Notes under the pieces: model-generated
Databases searched by the model: none
The model's input: the letters and a program-made list of their open reading frames with translations, nothing else
Told to the model about the DNA's origin: nothing
Position numbers and translations under genes: made by a program
NCBI GenBank assembly: GCA_033002965.1
Contig: JAURVB010013808.1
Coordinates: forward strand, 1-64,000
Length of the DNA stretch: 64,000 bases
Source: Piper betle
Taxonomy: Eukaryota; Streptophyta; Magnoliopsida; Piperales; Piperaceae
Reading direction: 5' to 3'
Shown: piece after piece, positions 50,920 through 62,449 of the stretch
Numbering within the stretch: position 1 is the first letter of the stretch
Layout: each line of letters opens with the position of its first letter

Positions 50920-51347
50920 TCAATAAGGGGACATGTTGATTGGTGTCTCAAAAGGTGTTCTATAAGCCCATAGAGCATCATCTAACCGAATAGACCAATC
51001 TTTTCTATTACCTTTTACTACCTTCTCTAGAATTTTAAGAATCTCTTGATTGGATACTTCAGCTTGATCGTTAGTTTGTGGATGGTAAGCGGTAGCAACC
51101 TTATGTTTCACTCCATACTTAGCCAATAAAACTTCAAATTGCCTATTGCAAAAGCGAGATCCTCCATCACTAATGATTGCTCGAAGTGTACCAAATCTAG
51201 TAAATATATTCTTCTTTAAAAACTTAACCACCACCTTGGCATCATTTGAAGGTAAAGCCACTGCTTCAACCCATTTAGAAACATAATCTACAGCTAAAAG
51301 AATATAAATGTTAGAGTTTGATGGAGGAAAAGGACCCATAAAATCTA
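50920..51347 (-). pseudogene. B2 integrase catalytic core
   Basis: The core frame starts at [10 protein letters not shown], giving the first catalytic Asp. The second is in IISDGGSRF and the Glu in QAE, exactly 35 residues after the second Asp. HPQTN and ALWAYRT match Ty3 integrases. The Cys codon expected before VIDFMGP reads TGA at about 51348, cutting it from the upstream RNase H frame. Confidence 0.8.
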
Positions 51348-51351
51348 TAAC

Positions 51352-52245
51352 TCATACATCAAATAATTCCACTTCAAGAATAGAGTTGAGAGGCATTTCG
51401 TTTTTCCTTGACAAATTTCCATCCCTTTGATAGCGATCACATCTCTCAATAAAATGTATTGCATCTTTAAATATCGTAGGCCAAAATAATCCCGATTGGA
51501 GAACTTTCATCGCTGTCCTAGTACTTCCACAGTGCCCGCCATAATCTGTTGAGTGACAATGATGAAGTATGGACTCCATTTCATCTTCTGGTACACATCT
51601 TCTTATCATTCCATCAGCACATTGCTTGAAGAGAAAATGGTCATACAAAAAGTACGACTTAGCTTCATGAAGAAATTGTTTCTTTTGTTGAAAGTTCAAG
51701 TCGGATGGCATCTTCCCCCTCACCAAGTAATTCACTAAATCAGCAAACCATGGGACAACACTACTTTCAATGACTAATATATTTTCATCAGGGAAAATCT
51801 CATTCACAGGTGGATCATCCTTAACATTGTGTGCTAGGCTCAATTGAGAAAAGTGGTCTGCTACAACATTCTCACTTCCTTTCTTGTCTTTAATCTCCAC
51901 ATCAAATTCCTGCAATAAAAGAACCCAACAGATTAGCCTAGGTTTGCAATCCTTCTTAGACAAAAGGTATTTTAGCGCAGCATGATCAGTATATACAATA
52001 ACCTTTGAACTTAGTAAATATGATCTAAACTTATCAACAGCATGCACTACTGCTAACAATTCCTTTTCAGTTGTAGTATAATTGTGTTGTGTATCATTCA
52101 ATGTCTTACTAATATAGTACATAATGTAGAAAAATGGGCCCCTCCTTTGGCCTAAAACAGCACCTATTGCATGGTCACTGGCATCACACATTAATTCAAA
52201 AGGTCGTGACCAATCCGGTGCAATCTTAATGAGAGCTGAAATCAA
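51352..52245 (-). pseudogene. B2 RNase H and integrase zinc domain
   Basis: RNase H motifs with their acidic residues: [15 protein letters not shown] (Asp), [20 protein letters not shown] (Glu), [12 protein letters not shown] (Asp). The linker and zinc domain follow ([22 protein letters not shown]; the second Cys of the usual CxxC is Tyr). It ends in a premature stop after LFDV. Confidence 0.8.
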
Positions 52246-52260
52246 TTTTTGTTTTAAAGT

Positions 52261-53106
52261 CTAAAAAGCTTTCAAACATGCATCATCAAAATAAAAAATT
52301 GCATCTTTTTCTAGTAAAGCATATAAAGGTTTTGAGATTTGAGAAAAATCCTTTATAAAACGTCTGTAGAATCCCGCTTGTCCTAGAAAACTTGTAATTT
52401 CTTTCACCAATGTAGGAGGTGGGAGCTTTTCTATAGCTACAACTTTTGACTTGTCTACTTCAAGTCCTTGGCATGAAACTTTATGTCCCAAACTATTCCT
52501 TCCTATACCATAAAATGACATTTTTCCCAATTAAGAACAAGATTAGTATCTTGACAACGTTTAAGAACACAAGATAAAATAGATAAGCATTCATCAAACA
52601 TCTCTCCAAAAATAGTAAAGTCATCCATAAATACTTCTAGGCCCTGTTCAATCATATCAGTAAAGATGACCATCATGCACCTTTGAAATGTAGCGGGAGC
52701 ATTACACAAGCCGAAGGGCATTCGCCGAAAACCAAAAGTGCCATAAGGACAAGTGAACATCATTTTCTCTTGATCCTCGGGTGCAATGGTAATCTGATTG
52801 TAACCTGAATATCCATCAAGAAAACAATAGTAAGCATTCCCAGCTAATCTATCAAGCATTTGATCAATAAAAGGAAGAGGAAAGTGATCTTTTTGTAGCC
52901 TTGTTGAGCTTCCTTTAGTCCATGCACATACGCCATCCCGTGATGGCTCTTGTAGAAATTAGTTCGTTTCTCTCATTCTTTACCACAGTTATACCTCCTT
53001 TCTTTGCTACACATTGTATTGGACTTACCCAAGTACTATCAGCAATGGGATATATCACACCAGCATCCAACCACTTAATAATTTCCTTCTTGACCACTTC
53101 TTTCAT
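52261..53106 (-). pseudogene. B2 reverse transcriptase, frameshifted
   Basis: Three overlapping frames together cover the domain: WLDAGVIYPIADSTWVSPIQ, then YCFLDGYSGYNQI, MPFGLCNAPATFQRCM and the active-site motif VFMDDFTIFG (about 52610-52640), then the thumb region (LGQAGFYRRFIKDFSQISKP). At least two shifts or stops break it. FMDDF replaces the YVDD-type motif, as is usual in this branch. Confidence 0.85.
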
Positions 53107-53318
53107 GTTAGGATTGAGTCGTCATTGTTGCCCTACCGTTGGACTGCATCCATCCACTAAGTTGATTCTATGCATACAAAAGGATGGATCGATGCCTTTT
53201 ATATCTGCTATAGTCCAAGCAATAGCTGACATGTGATCCTTTAGTATTCTAATCAGCTTCTCTTCCTGCAACATAGTTAGCTCTGAAGAAATAATAACAG
53301 GAAGAGTGTCATTAGGCC

Positions 53319-54133
53319 CTAAAAAGTATACTTGAGATGTTTTGGAAGTTGTTTGAACTCCAAAATAGGTGGTACTTCAACTGATGGCAGCAATTTGTGG
53401 AATGGTAGATCTAAAGGTTCCACAACTCTAAATCTTCTAGGCAAGATCGGTTGCGAATCTAATACTTTAACCATTTCTTCCACATCAATATCTTCTTCAC
53501 AAAGAGAATTTATGGCTTTATGTAATAAATCACTCAACTGATCCCCTTTGTACATTATTTTATCACTTAGTTCAATTCTAGAACAATCATATGATGCATC
53601 TGGGCAATTCATGGATTTAAAAATGTTGTATGTGACATAATCGTTGTTTACCCTAAGCGTAAGTTTTCTAGCAGCTACATAGATCAGTGTTCTCCCGTTG
53701 CCAAGAAACCTCTCCCGACAATGAGTGGTATATCATCATTCCTTCCTTCCATTTCAAGCATTACAAAATCTGCAAGAAAGATAAACTTGTCAACGTTTAT
53801 TAAAACATCTTCAATGACTCCTTTAGGATATACCAATGATCAGTCAGCCAACTGAAGTTTGATGTTGGTAGGAGCAATATCCTTGATTCCTAACATTTTG
53901 AAAACAGAAAAAGGCATAAGATTAATGCTAGAACTTAAGTCACATAAAGCATTACAATGAACATTTCCTTCAATTGAACATGGAATCACAAATTTTCCCG
54001 GGTCTTTTATCTTAGGAGGTAGTTTTCTTTGGAGGACTGCGCTACATTCCTTTGTCATGGCCATGACTTCATTGTCATATACTCTCCTTTTCTTTGTTAG
54101 AATATCCTTCAAGTATTTTACATAACTAGGCAT
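53319..54133 (-). pseudogene. B2 protease region and linker
   Basis: The frame from 54133 reads through FVIPCSIEGNVHCNALCDL, then SSSINLMPFSVFKMLG. This branch usually has DLGASINLMP here, so the protease active-site DxGA reads DLSS. A TGA stop follows QLAD (about 53840), and homology resumes in the same frame as YPKGVIEDVLINVDKFIFLA to about 53690. The linker to reverse transcriptase lies at 53319-53612. Confidence 0.75.
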
Positions 54134-54460
54134 CTGTTTAAGTGCTTTAGCAAAAGGTATGTTAATTTGTAATTTCTTAAATATATCAAGAAATTTTTGA
54201 AATATTTTTCATCACTTTGTTTCCTCAATCTAGAAGGAAATGGTACCTTTTCTTCGACCTCATCTATAAGTACTTCATCTTTTTCTTTCCCTTTGCTTCC
54301 GAGTAAGCTAACTAATGTATTGGGTTCACGTTCGTTGCTTGGCTTATCATCTTTTTACCTAACTTCATTGGGTTGAACTGGTTCTTGTAAAGTAATACCA
54401 CTCTGGGTTGTTATAGCTTTGCAATGCTCTTGACCATCATTCCTTGGTTGTTCTGGTTGG

Positions 54461-55775
54461 CTAGGAAGTACACCCTTGGGCTCGCTCACTTGGTTCCTTG
54501 TTTAATTGCACCATAACTTGTTGCATAAACTGTTGTTGTTGTTGTTGCTGATTTTGCATGAATTGATGCCTAGTTTGTTGCATGGAATTGAACATTTGGA
54601 TCAAATCCGGTTGTTGTGGTTGAAAAGAAAGTGAAGGAGGTCGAGAATGCTGTGATGGTGGTGGTGGATTAGTTGGAGACAGTGGCCAGTTGTGGAGAAT
54701 TATTCCATGAAAAGTTGGGGTTATTGCGCTAGCCCGCATTGTAGGTATTGGAATAGGGATTGTTGTTCTTATTAAAGTTGCCTACATAGTTAACTTGATC
54801 CGTTGTACATTGACTTGTAGAATGTCCTTGTCCACACGATTCACACCTTGGCTCCACAGCCTTAACATGTCCCTGCATATTAAGATTTTGAACTTGATTA
54901 GTTAAAGCACTGACCTGAGCAGATAAAGCAATAAGTGCATCTAATTCTAAAACTCCGGTAGTCCTCCTTGGATGCCTTTCTTGTGTGGCATGATGGTTGC
55001 TAGGAACCATTAATTCTAGCAATTGGAAAGCTTCATGTGGGCTCTTCCTAAGAAATGATCCATTGGTTGCCGCATCAACTATGTTCTTTGTTTGCCCCAA
55101 CAACTCGTTATAGAAAGTTTGGAGTTGCATCCATCTTTCTATACCATGGTTGAGACACTTTTTAACAATTCTTTATATCTTTCCCATGCCTCAAAGAGAG
55201 ACTCACCATCAAACTGCAAAAAAGTTAAAATTTCATTACGTAATCTAGCAGTTTTAGAAGGTGAAAAATATTTTAACAAAAATTTTTCAGATAATTTATC
55301 CCAAGTGGTTATTGAATCTAATGATGACAACCATTCTTTCTCACTTCCTATTAATGAGAATGGAAATAAGCAAAGGCGGAGAGCGTCATCAGAGACACCA
55401 GGTTGCTTATACATATCACAAACCGATAGGAAATCCATGATATGCCTATTAGGATTTTCAGTAGGCAATCCACTAAATTGTCCTATGGCTTGTAACATGT
55501 TAAATAAAACAGATTTAAGCTCAAGGTGGGTTGCATCCACCGGTGGTGCAATAATACTAGGTTGTAAGCCTCTTGCAAGAGGTACAACCCAATCTTGGAT
55601 TGCCCTGCTGTCATCATTAGCTACTGCTACAATCAGTGGAAGTAGAGGCATTTGTTGTTGTTGTGGGTCCATGACTTCTTCTTCTATTGCTTTCTGTGCT
55701 CTTCTTCTAGCGGCACGCAAGTTTATCAAAGTCCTTTCAATATCTGGATCATAAGAAAATAAAGGGTGACTGCAC
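54461..55775 (-). pseudogene. B2 gag, frameshifted
   Basis: Retrotransposon gag domain. It begins in frame without a clear Met (SYDPDIERTLINLRAARRRA), includes FSGLPTENPNRHIMDFLSVC and SDDALRLCLFPFSL, and ends in frame one after LFEAWERYKELLKSVSTMV (55139). A second frame continues from 55130 (LQTFYNELLGQTKNIVDAAT) to a CESCGQGHSTSQC zinc-knuckle-like motif (CX2CX3HX4C, one residue short of the standard). A third frame carries a glutamine-rich tail down to 54461. Confidence 0.85.
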
Positions 55776-55955
55776 TAATCGATGCATAAACAAATCAAAA
55801 CAAATAAATGATAGCAAGGAAGAAGACAATGATATAGTTTTTTTCTTTTTTCTTTTAATCAGACACTAAAATCTAAAGATAAAAGAAAACTCTCAAAATT
55901 CTAATCCTAAATTAACTTAGAAAATTCTGTCTCCCCGACAATGGCGCCAAAAACT

Positions 55956-57108
55956 TGTTCGAATAATTTTAGTGCCATGCAAGAATACATGGTCACAACA
56001 AGTAGTATAAAGATAAATTCAAGTATTGTCCCACAGTGAGATGAATTTCCTTAAATTAATTAAAGAAAATAAAATGAAGAACAAAACCAAGACAACCTAC
56101 TTAACTAAATCTAAGTAAATATCTTTAAATTAAAGGCGAAGTTAAAATGATACAACTCGTTCTAGAGTAGAATTTCCCTTAACATCAATTTAATCTTCAT
56201 CATATCTTACTCTTATCTTTTATTCCCTCAGATTGTCGATCTAGGATAATTATATGACATGGTGGCTCCCGCTCCTTCATGCTTCTATTATTTTGCCTCA
56301 ATTTCTACCTCTCGGTGATAATTGATTAATCAAGAAAATAATGCATTTAGAACCTTACAATCGCATACAGTGTTGTGTATCTTCCGACCACAACGACAAA
56401 CAAGTCAAAAGACTCGTCGTATGATGAATTACCAATGACTAATCTAATTAATTTCTCCTGAAATCTAATTAAATCTCATGATCTAAGATATAGGCGATCA
56501 ATCTATTCTTAGCATTTAGAACATGATAATTCAAACAATCCGATTGAATAAAAGAGCAAAGCTTGAAATAAATTCAATTAAATCATGTTAATTTCCATTC
56601 TTCTCTAGAAGGAAATGAAAGACTACTCCATAATAAAAATAGAAAACATTATAAAGAAGAAACTAATTTTTATTATGAAAGAGAAAGAAATTACAAAAAC
56701 TAAAACTACTTCTTTCACTACATTCTGAAGCCAAGAGATGAGATATGATCAACAACAAATGACCATCCCTTTATATAGAAGTGAAGATACAAGAATTCGA
56801 AGAGGGTGTTCACAAATCGACGTAGTCTAATTAATTATGATGTCACTTCAAGTTTCCAACTCCTCGACTCCATTGAACACCATAACTTGTTGCCATTGGG
56901 TGGGGCCAAGTGTCATGACCATTCAATTCCAAAGCTTAATTTATTCATCTTTTTCTGCATTGAAACACCAAAATTAAGTAAATCTAATAAAATATTAATT
57001 AACACCAAAAATGAAGTAAAATATCACTTAATTAATAATGTTTATACCCGGAAGTACAAAATCATATTCAAAATATGGGTAAATATTATATAATTTAAAC
57101 ATTTAACA
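55956..57108 (-). repeat. Element B2 5' LTR
   Basis: 1153 bp with TGTT...AACA ends. The TATA box reads TATATAAAGGG on the minus strand (near 56768-56778). Confidence 0.85.
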
Positions 57109-57113
57109 TCTAT

Positions 57114-57782
57114 CCAAGTCATCTGCCCAAACTCTCATCTGTGCTCTAAGCGTTCCAAGTTCTTAAGTGGATCTACTGGCATAGACACATCTGTATCCTT
57201 AACGAAGGTCCAAGTTCCCCAATGTAGACTTCAGACTATGACTAATGGATCTGTTTAAGGCACTTGATGGTCCATGCCCATGTGTCACGTAAGTAAGTGA
57301 CTATCTCTATACTCCAAGCCTCCTAGTGGTGTCATCTCTTATAACTTCGCCTTGCAATGTACAATATGTTCCAAAGAAGGATTGATGGGGTGACATTCGA
57401 AAGATGGACATGTGCTGCAATGTCCCTGGTGCTCCAAATACTCCTCGACACTATTCATCTCAACTTAGTTGAGTAAATATGTGAACACTCTAAGTAGTCC
57501 AAATCTCTAGCACAACAAAGGGAAGGACGAGTCTCTAAACTTATCATGACATGACTGTGAGGTCCATGCTAGCATCTAGTTAAATCATGATGTCATATCC
57601 ATCTCATACGTTCTATAAACACTTTAACATGCATTGCTTAGATTTGACTGAGCAAAAATCAGAAACACTAAGAAAATACCAAAGGAAATACCTGTCGGCT
57701 TGGCTAAGGACAAACCCACACACTTGGCTCAAAATAAAAGTTTTCTATCTCAATCTACCTAGACATGGCTCTGATACGAACT
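57114..57782 (-). other. Family A leader and primer site
   Basis: The 5' interior of element A on the minus strand. The primer site CGTATCAGAGCC (57767-57779) lies directly after the 5' LTR end and matches the tRNA-Met type (TGGTATCAGAGC) with one change near its start. No coding sequence was found. Confidence 0.65.
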
Positions 57783-60700
57783 TGTAACACCCTGATTTCG
57801 GTTCACCTAAGAACAAAATTAGAAATGTTATGATCGAGTTGAGCCATGTTTAAAGTTGTTGGTTGGTCCGACTTGATCGATAAAATAGATCGAAATAACC
57901 TTCTTGGTGTCATGAGAGTAGAAGACATTGTTAAATACATGTCAAAACACATCGAATATAAGTAAAAGTAAGAAAGTAAATAATTAGGATGAGTTCAAGT
58001 GTGTGTAGCTTTTATTTATCCTCTGACTAAAGTCGACTCAGGATTTACAAGATCTACATATATTATATGAAAAATGTCAGTCATGAGTGTTAATGATCTG
58101 AAAAATAAGTAGTACAAATTAGGAAATGGGTATTCCATTACCCACGAAACTTATAAAACTTCAGAATTGCCTCACACTGGGTGGCAAGCAAACATACTTA
58201 AACAAGTGTCTGTGCACATGTATGGCTAATATTTATATACATACGTACAACACATATGCCCTCATATCCTCCATATTACACTCGCCACGGTACTCAAGTG
58301 GCAAAAGGAATGGTTAAGCTAGTGCTACAAATTCTAGAAATGTGCAGCGTTATGCAATACCGTCATACACTGCACTACATAAGGGTTTGAAGGAGTACTA
58401 GTGTGTTCCATACATATCTCCATACCGCTCACCCTCTTATTCATGAAATCAACAAAAATACGCATACTTATATAATAAGTTTAGGGAAGAGGCTTGTACC
58501 ATATATTTCTGAAGCTTTAGTTCGAAAACCAACAGGGGATCTCATCCTTGTAGTTTTATTAAACATATGTAAAAAATTCATCTAAATGGCCAGAAATTGG
58601 AGGGATTTGATAAAATGCCACCAAAGTCGTCCTATGTCTAAAACACAGTTAAACTCGACACGGGAGTCAAGTAGAGGTCAAGCAAAAGGGAGAATCCTAC
58701 GGACCTCTAGTCTAAGCACCAAGTGCATTGACACATCTACGGTGAGCTTGGACTTCGTAACTTACATCGAAACCCACACCTAAGTAAAATACTGATGTCT
58801 CTATATGATGCATGCTTGTGTTGTGTGATTATATCATTGATATATTTTAAAAAGAAAACAATGCTAACAAACCTATAACTAAACAAGTGGCACATAAATT
58901 GAGACATAATAATAATAAACAATAAACAAGCAAATAAACAAGAAAATACACTCATAGATAATTAGATAATAACAAATACATGAACATAAATAATACTCCA
59001 ATCATAAAATAATAATATAGTTATAATATATAAATACACGGGTAAACATGAGTAAATATCACCATATACTTGTGGTAGTTAATGTATAAATAAATAAATA
59101 GTTAAATACTCATTAATCACGAATATTAATAATTTTATAGTTATACAATATAAGAATACATAATTAAATACAAATTAATAATAACATACACATGAACAAA
59201 CAAATAGATCAATAACAAGTAATATATATATATATATATATGAGGGGCACTTCCTTGCGCCAGAGGCAGGGAAGCGCATCTGCGCCACTTTTATTCTGGG
59301 CCGTCCGATTACAAGGACGGCCCAGATTTATTAGTTTTTTTAAAAAAATAATTTTAATTTGATCTGGACCGTTCGATTAGAAGGAAGGTCTAGATGATAT
59401 AGAGGGGAGGAGGCGGAGCGCTGCCGCCGTGGCAGGGGAGGGAGGGCGCCCAGATCTGGCCGCCGCCAGATGCGGGCGGGCGGCCACGGCCAGATCTGGT
59501 CGCCGCCGGCTAGATCCGGCCGCGATAGGCTGGACCTGGCCGTCCCCCGGCCAGATCTGGTTGGGGGATGGCCAGGTCCAACCTGTTGCTGCTGGATCTG
59601 GCCGGCTGCGGCCCCGACAGGAAAAAAATCTCTATGCCATGGACGCCGCCGCCCAGCCGCGGACGCCGTCTGCCCTGCTCCCCATTGACCCCGTCGTCCC
59701 GCCCCCCTTGGCGGCTGCGGCCGCAGGAGGGTGGGGCGGGACGACGGGGTCGATGGGGAGCGGGGCAGACGGGCGTCCGCGACTGGGCGTCCGCAACTGG
59801 GCGGCATCCGCGGTGGGGGAGCGAGGAGGAGGGAGGGGGAGGAAGCACGTCCCTCCTCCTCGTGAAGGGGTGACGGCCGCGAGGGGCGATGACGCAGCGG
59901 GGCGGTGGTGCGACAGGGCGGCGGCGGGGGGGGGCGACGCGGCGGCAGGACGACGGGGTCGATGGGGAACGGGGCGGACGGGCGTCTGTGACTCGGCGGC
60001 GGCATCCATGACTGGGTGGCGGTGTCCGCGACTGGGCAGCAGCGTCCGGAGCGGGGGAGCGAGGAGGAGGGAGGGGGAGGAAGTGCATCCCTCCCCCTCG
60101 CAAATGGTGGCGGTCGCGAGGGGCGACGACGCGGTGGTACGACAGCGGCGGTGGGGTGGGGGCACTTTTGGAATTTTATTTTTTAATAGGAGATCTGGGC
60201 CGTCCTCATAATCGGACGGCCCAGAGAAGAGCTTGGGGCAGAAAATTTTTTCTGCACCTTGCTCTTCTTCACTCTATATATAAAATTTAGTAAACATAAA
60301 CAAGACTAGTATTAATAAGTAATTATATCATTAACAATAATAAATAATCATATAAGCATGCATTATAATCAATAAATACACAAATAACAAGAAATAAATA
60401 AATAATAAATAAATAAATAATAAATAAATAAATAAATAAATAAAATAATAAAGAAAGAAAAATAATCGTAACACCAAAATATTCTAAATCATGTGAATAT
60501 GCATCTAAACTAGTATAGGGGTTCTTGAATTATTGAAAATGGTGCAAAAAATGGATGAAAATTGTGTGAAAATAACTGAACCGGGTTAAGTGAGCTGAAC
60601 CGAACTGAGTTAGGCCAAGTCAATTTGGTCTCGGTTAAATAAACTGTTGGGCTAGGTTGACTGGGTTGGTCTGGACTGATGGACACGGACACGGACACAA

Positions 60701-61977
60701 ACACAGTCTCACATTGGCGAACTCGGGCATGGTTTGGAGTGATGGACATGGACATGGTCTCGGCCTCGGTGCCCATCGCCAAAAAACGGTGACAGCAGCG
60801 TAGCGGAGGCTGCCGCCGGTCAAGATCGACAGAGGGGAGGACAGAGAACGTGATGGTAGTGGCAATCAGCAAGGTCTGGCCGTCGGCTGGCTGCAAAATG
60901 GCTTCGAAGTAGCAATATCGCAGGCGGGTGAGGCAATGTTGCCAGCAGTGATTGCGACCAGGGCAATGGTCATGGGTGGTCTCAATAGATTGGCCGTCGA
61001 GTGAGGAAGCTATTTGGGCTCATGGTCAGTGGTGTCTGGCTGGTGGCTGGCTGGGAAATGGTAAGAAATGATGGAAAACTCCGCTGGGCAAGTGCGAATT
61101 GCCAGTGGCGATCTCGGCTACAACGGAGGTTGGTGTCGGTTTCAAATGGAAGATCTCGGCGATGGGAAGGTTTTGGTGTAGTCGGCTTCGCTGGAGGATA
61201 GTCGTCGGTGCCAAAAAATCACCCAAAAGGGTGGCTGTGGAGGCTAAAATGGACCGCAAAATTATCGTCACCGGCGGCGACTGCGGTGACACTGGTAGCA
61301 ATGGTGGGTACGAACTGATAGCCAGCCATGAGGTGGACACAACCATACCGATCCGGTGGCGGTGAGCCAGAGTAGCTGTGGATCCATGGTGAAAATTCTC
61401 AAAATCATGGGAATTCTGTGGAAATAAATGGGTGAAGCTAAGGCTGAGTGTATGGCTCAGATCTTGCCATCTAGCAGGATCTTGACATTCGACAACTTGT
61501 GGCCTAGTAGGGCGCACCTATGGGTATATGCAATATACATATGGATGGAAAGCTCGGATCGAGACCAACCAAAGTCAAATCTTACATCAGTCCTAAAAGT
61601 GATTCTATAAGTAGGAATCGAGGTAAGATGGCTAATTGGCAATATATAGGGGCAATCCGGTAGTTAGAAATCCCTAAAATGAATGTAAGTGAGATACCTT
61701 GAAATTCCCAAATGGATACTAAATGCTACAACTAAAACCCTGGCTAACTTATAAAAAAATTATTTGTATACATCTTATATACATTGATAACTCGTGTTTT
61801 GCTGTATCTATCATATATTTGTTGGGCATACTCAGCCACCATAACATGCTCATATGGCCATCTGGGCCCCATACTCTTCTTGGCCTGAAAACTAGTCTGG
61901 CCCGAGCTCGCCTAAACCTCTGGCCCAAACCAGACAAACTACAAGAGGGTAAACCCTAACCCGAAGCTGAGTTTACA
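57783..61977 (-). repeat. Family A 5' LTR, with DNA transposon inserted
   Basis: Plus-strand ends are TGTAACACCC and GAGTTTACA. 4195 bp, or about 3.16 kb without the insertion at 59242-60274. It aligns with 35095-39517. Confidence 0.85.
59242..60274. mobile_element. Non-autonomous TIR element with GC-rich cargo
   Basis: Absent from the matching site in the other A LTR (near 36560), where the AT-rich flank continues directly. The 1033-bp unit starts GAGGGGCACTTCC, ends CTTCTTCACTC, and is flanked by (TA)n, so TSD length is unclear (8-9 bp possible). Each end carries a 30-bp hairpin (59296-59325; 60195-60224). The right hairpin is the reverse complement of the left with two mismatches, so they also form subterminal inverted repeats. 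The centre is over 70% GC, with a direct duplication (59739-59930 and 59948-60160) and a foldback at 59667-59771. No transposase. The class is probably Mutator-like (Pack-MULE style); the long frames inside are not supported as genes. Confidence 0.7.
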
Positions 61978-62440
61978 CCCTGGATATAACTTTAATCACG
62001 TTGTAACTTGATCATTGTAACAAAGTTATATTTCTTGTTAACTAAGTGAAATTGAACATCCCATGTCTATCATGAAAGAAGTTTGTTAGTTTAATTTATG
62101 GATTATCTATATTAGCATATTAGATACTTGTTGTTACCAGTTTATGCCCAGGCCTCGATTTCTTATCCGGAGAGTTTAGATTCTTTGAGATCCCGCCTTG
62201 CCAATTGAACAAGAAGAGGAAGTTGCAAAACATCTGGGAGGAGGAGAGCCCCTGACTGGTCACTTCAACGTGTAAAACTTCAGTTCAGACAAGGACAACT
62301 GACCTATCTTATGAGCACTTCTTTCTCCCTACCCTTTTCATTTCTTTCTTTCTTTCCTTCTTATTGCGTACTGATGCTCTTTGCTGCTTGCGTGATCAAA
62401 CTACTACTTTGAAAACCGGTCTGTTATTAACTATGAGGGT
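61978..62440. other. Unclassified spacer
   Basis: Mixed sequence between the end of element A and recognisable copia homology. No gene was found. Confidence 0.4.
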
Positions 62441-62449
62441 ATAGTTTAA

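Larger units (their letters stand above)
47802..57108 (-). mobile_element. Element B2: near-full-length Athila/Tat-type Ty3 element, TSD TCTAT
   Basis: A 9.3-kb element on the minus strand with TCTAT on both sides (47797-47801 and 57109-57113). The 5' LTR is 55956-57108 (1153 bp) and the 3' LTR 47802-48900 (1099 bp). The primer site, complementary to tRNA-Asp (TGGCGCCATTGTCGGGG), lies at 55932-55948. The purine tract sits next to 48900. Gag, protease, reverse transcriptase, RNase H, integrase zinc and core domains follow in the normal Ty3 order but are broken by stops and frameshifts. The gag type and tRNA-Asp primer point to the Athila branch. It is the only copy in the window from which the family coding order can be read. 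Confidence 0.92.
35095..61977 (-). mobile_element. Family A: large non-coding LTR element with nested insertions
   Basis: Two LTRs in minus orientation flank an interior with no gag or pol of its own. On the minus strand the 5' LTR is 57783-61977 and the 3' LTR is 35095-39517. After removal of their own insertions they measure about 3.16 and 3.13 kb. The 5' LTR is followed by a tRNA-Met-type primer site (CGTATCAGAGCC, 57767-57779). The 3' LTR is preceded by a purine tract (AAGGAAGATAGGT, 39518-39530). Interior sequence not explained by nested elements is about 3.7 kb. This architecture is that of a LARD-like non-autonomous element. The LTRs are clearly diverged, so insertion is old. The flanking pentamers (CATTG, CCCTG) agree only in part, so a TSD is not established. 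Confidence 0.8.

Noticed and set aside
59340..60211. Open frames of 177-260 residues in the 59.4-60.2 kb block
   Set aside because: All three frames on both strands are open because of extreme GC content. The sequence is a duplicated, folded transposon cargo without recognisable protein motifs.
35090..61982. A TSD for element A
   Set aside because: The flanking pentamers CATTG and CCCTG differ at two of five positions. The boundaries rest on LTR ends, primer site and purine tract instead.
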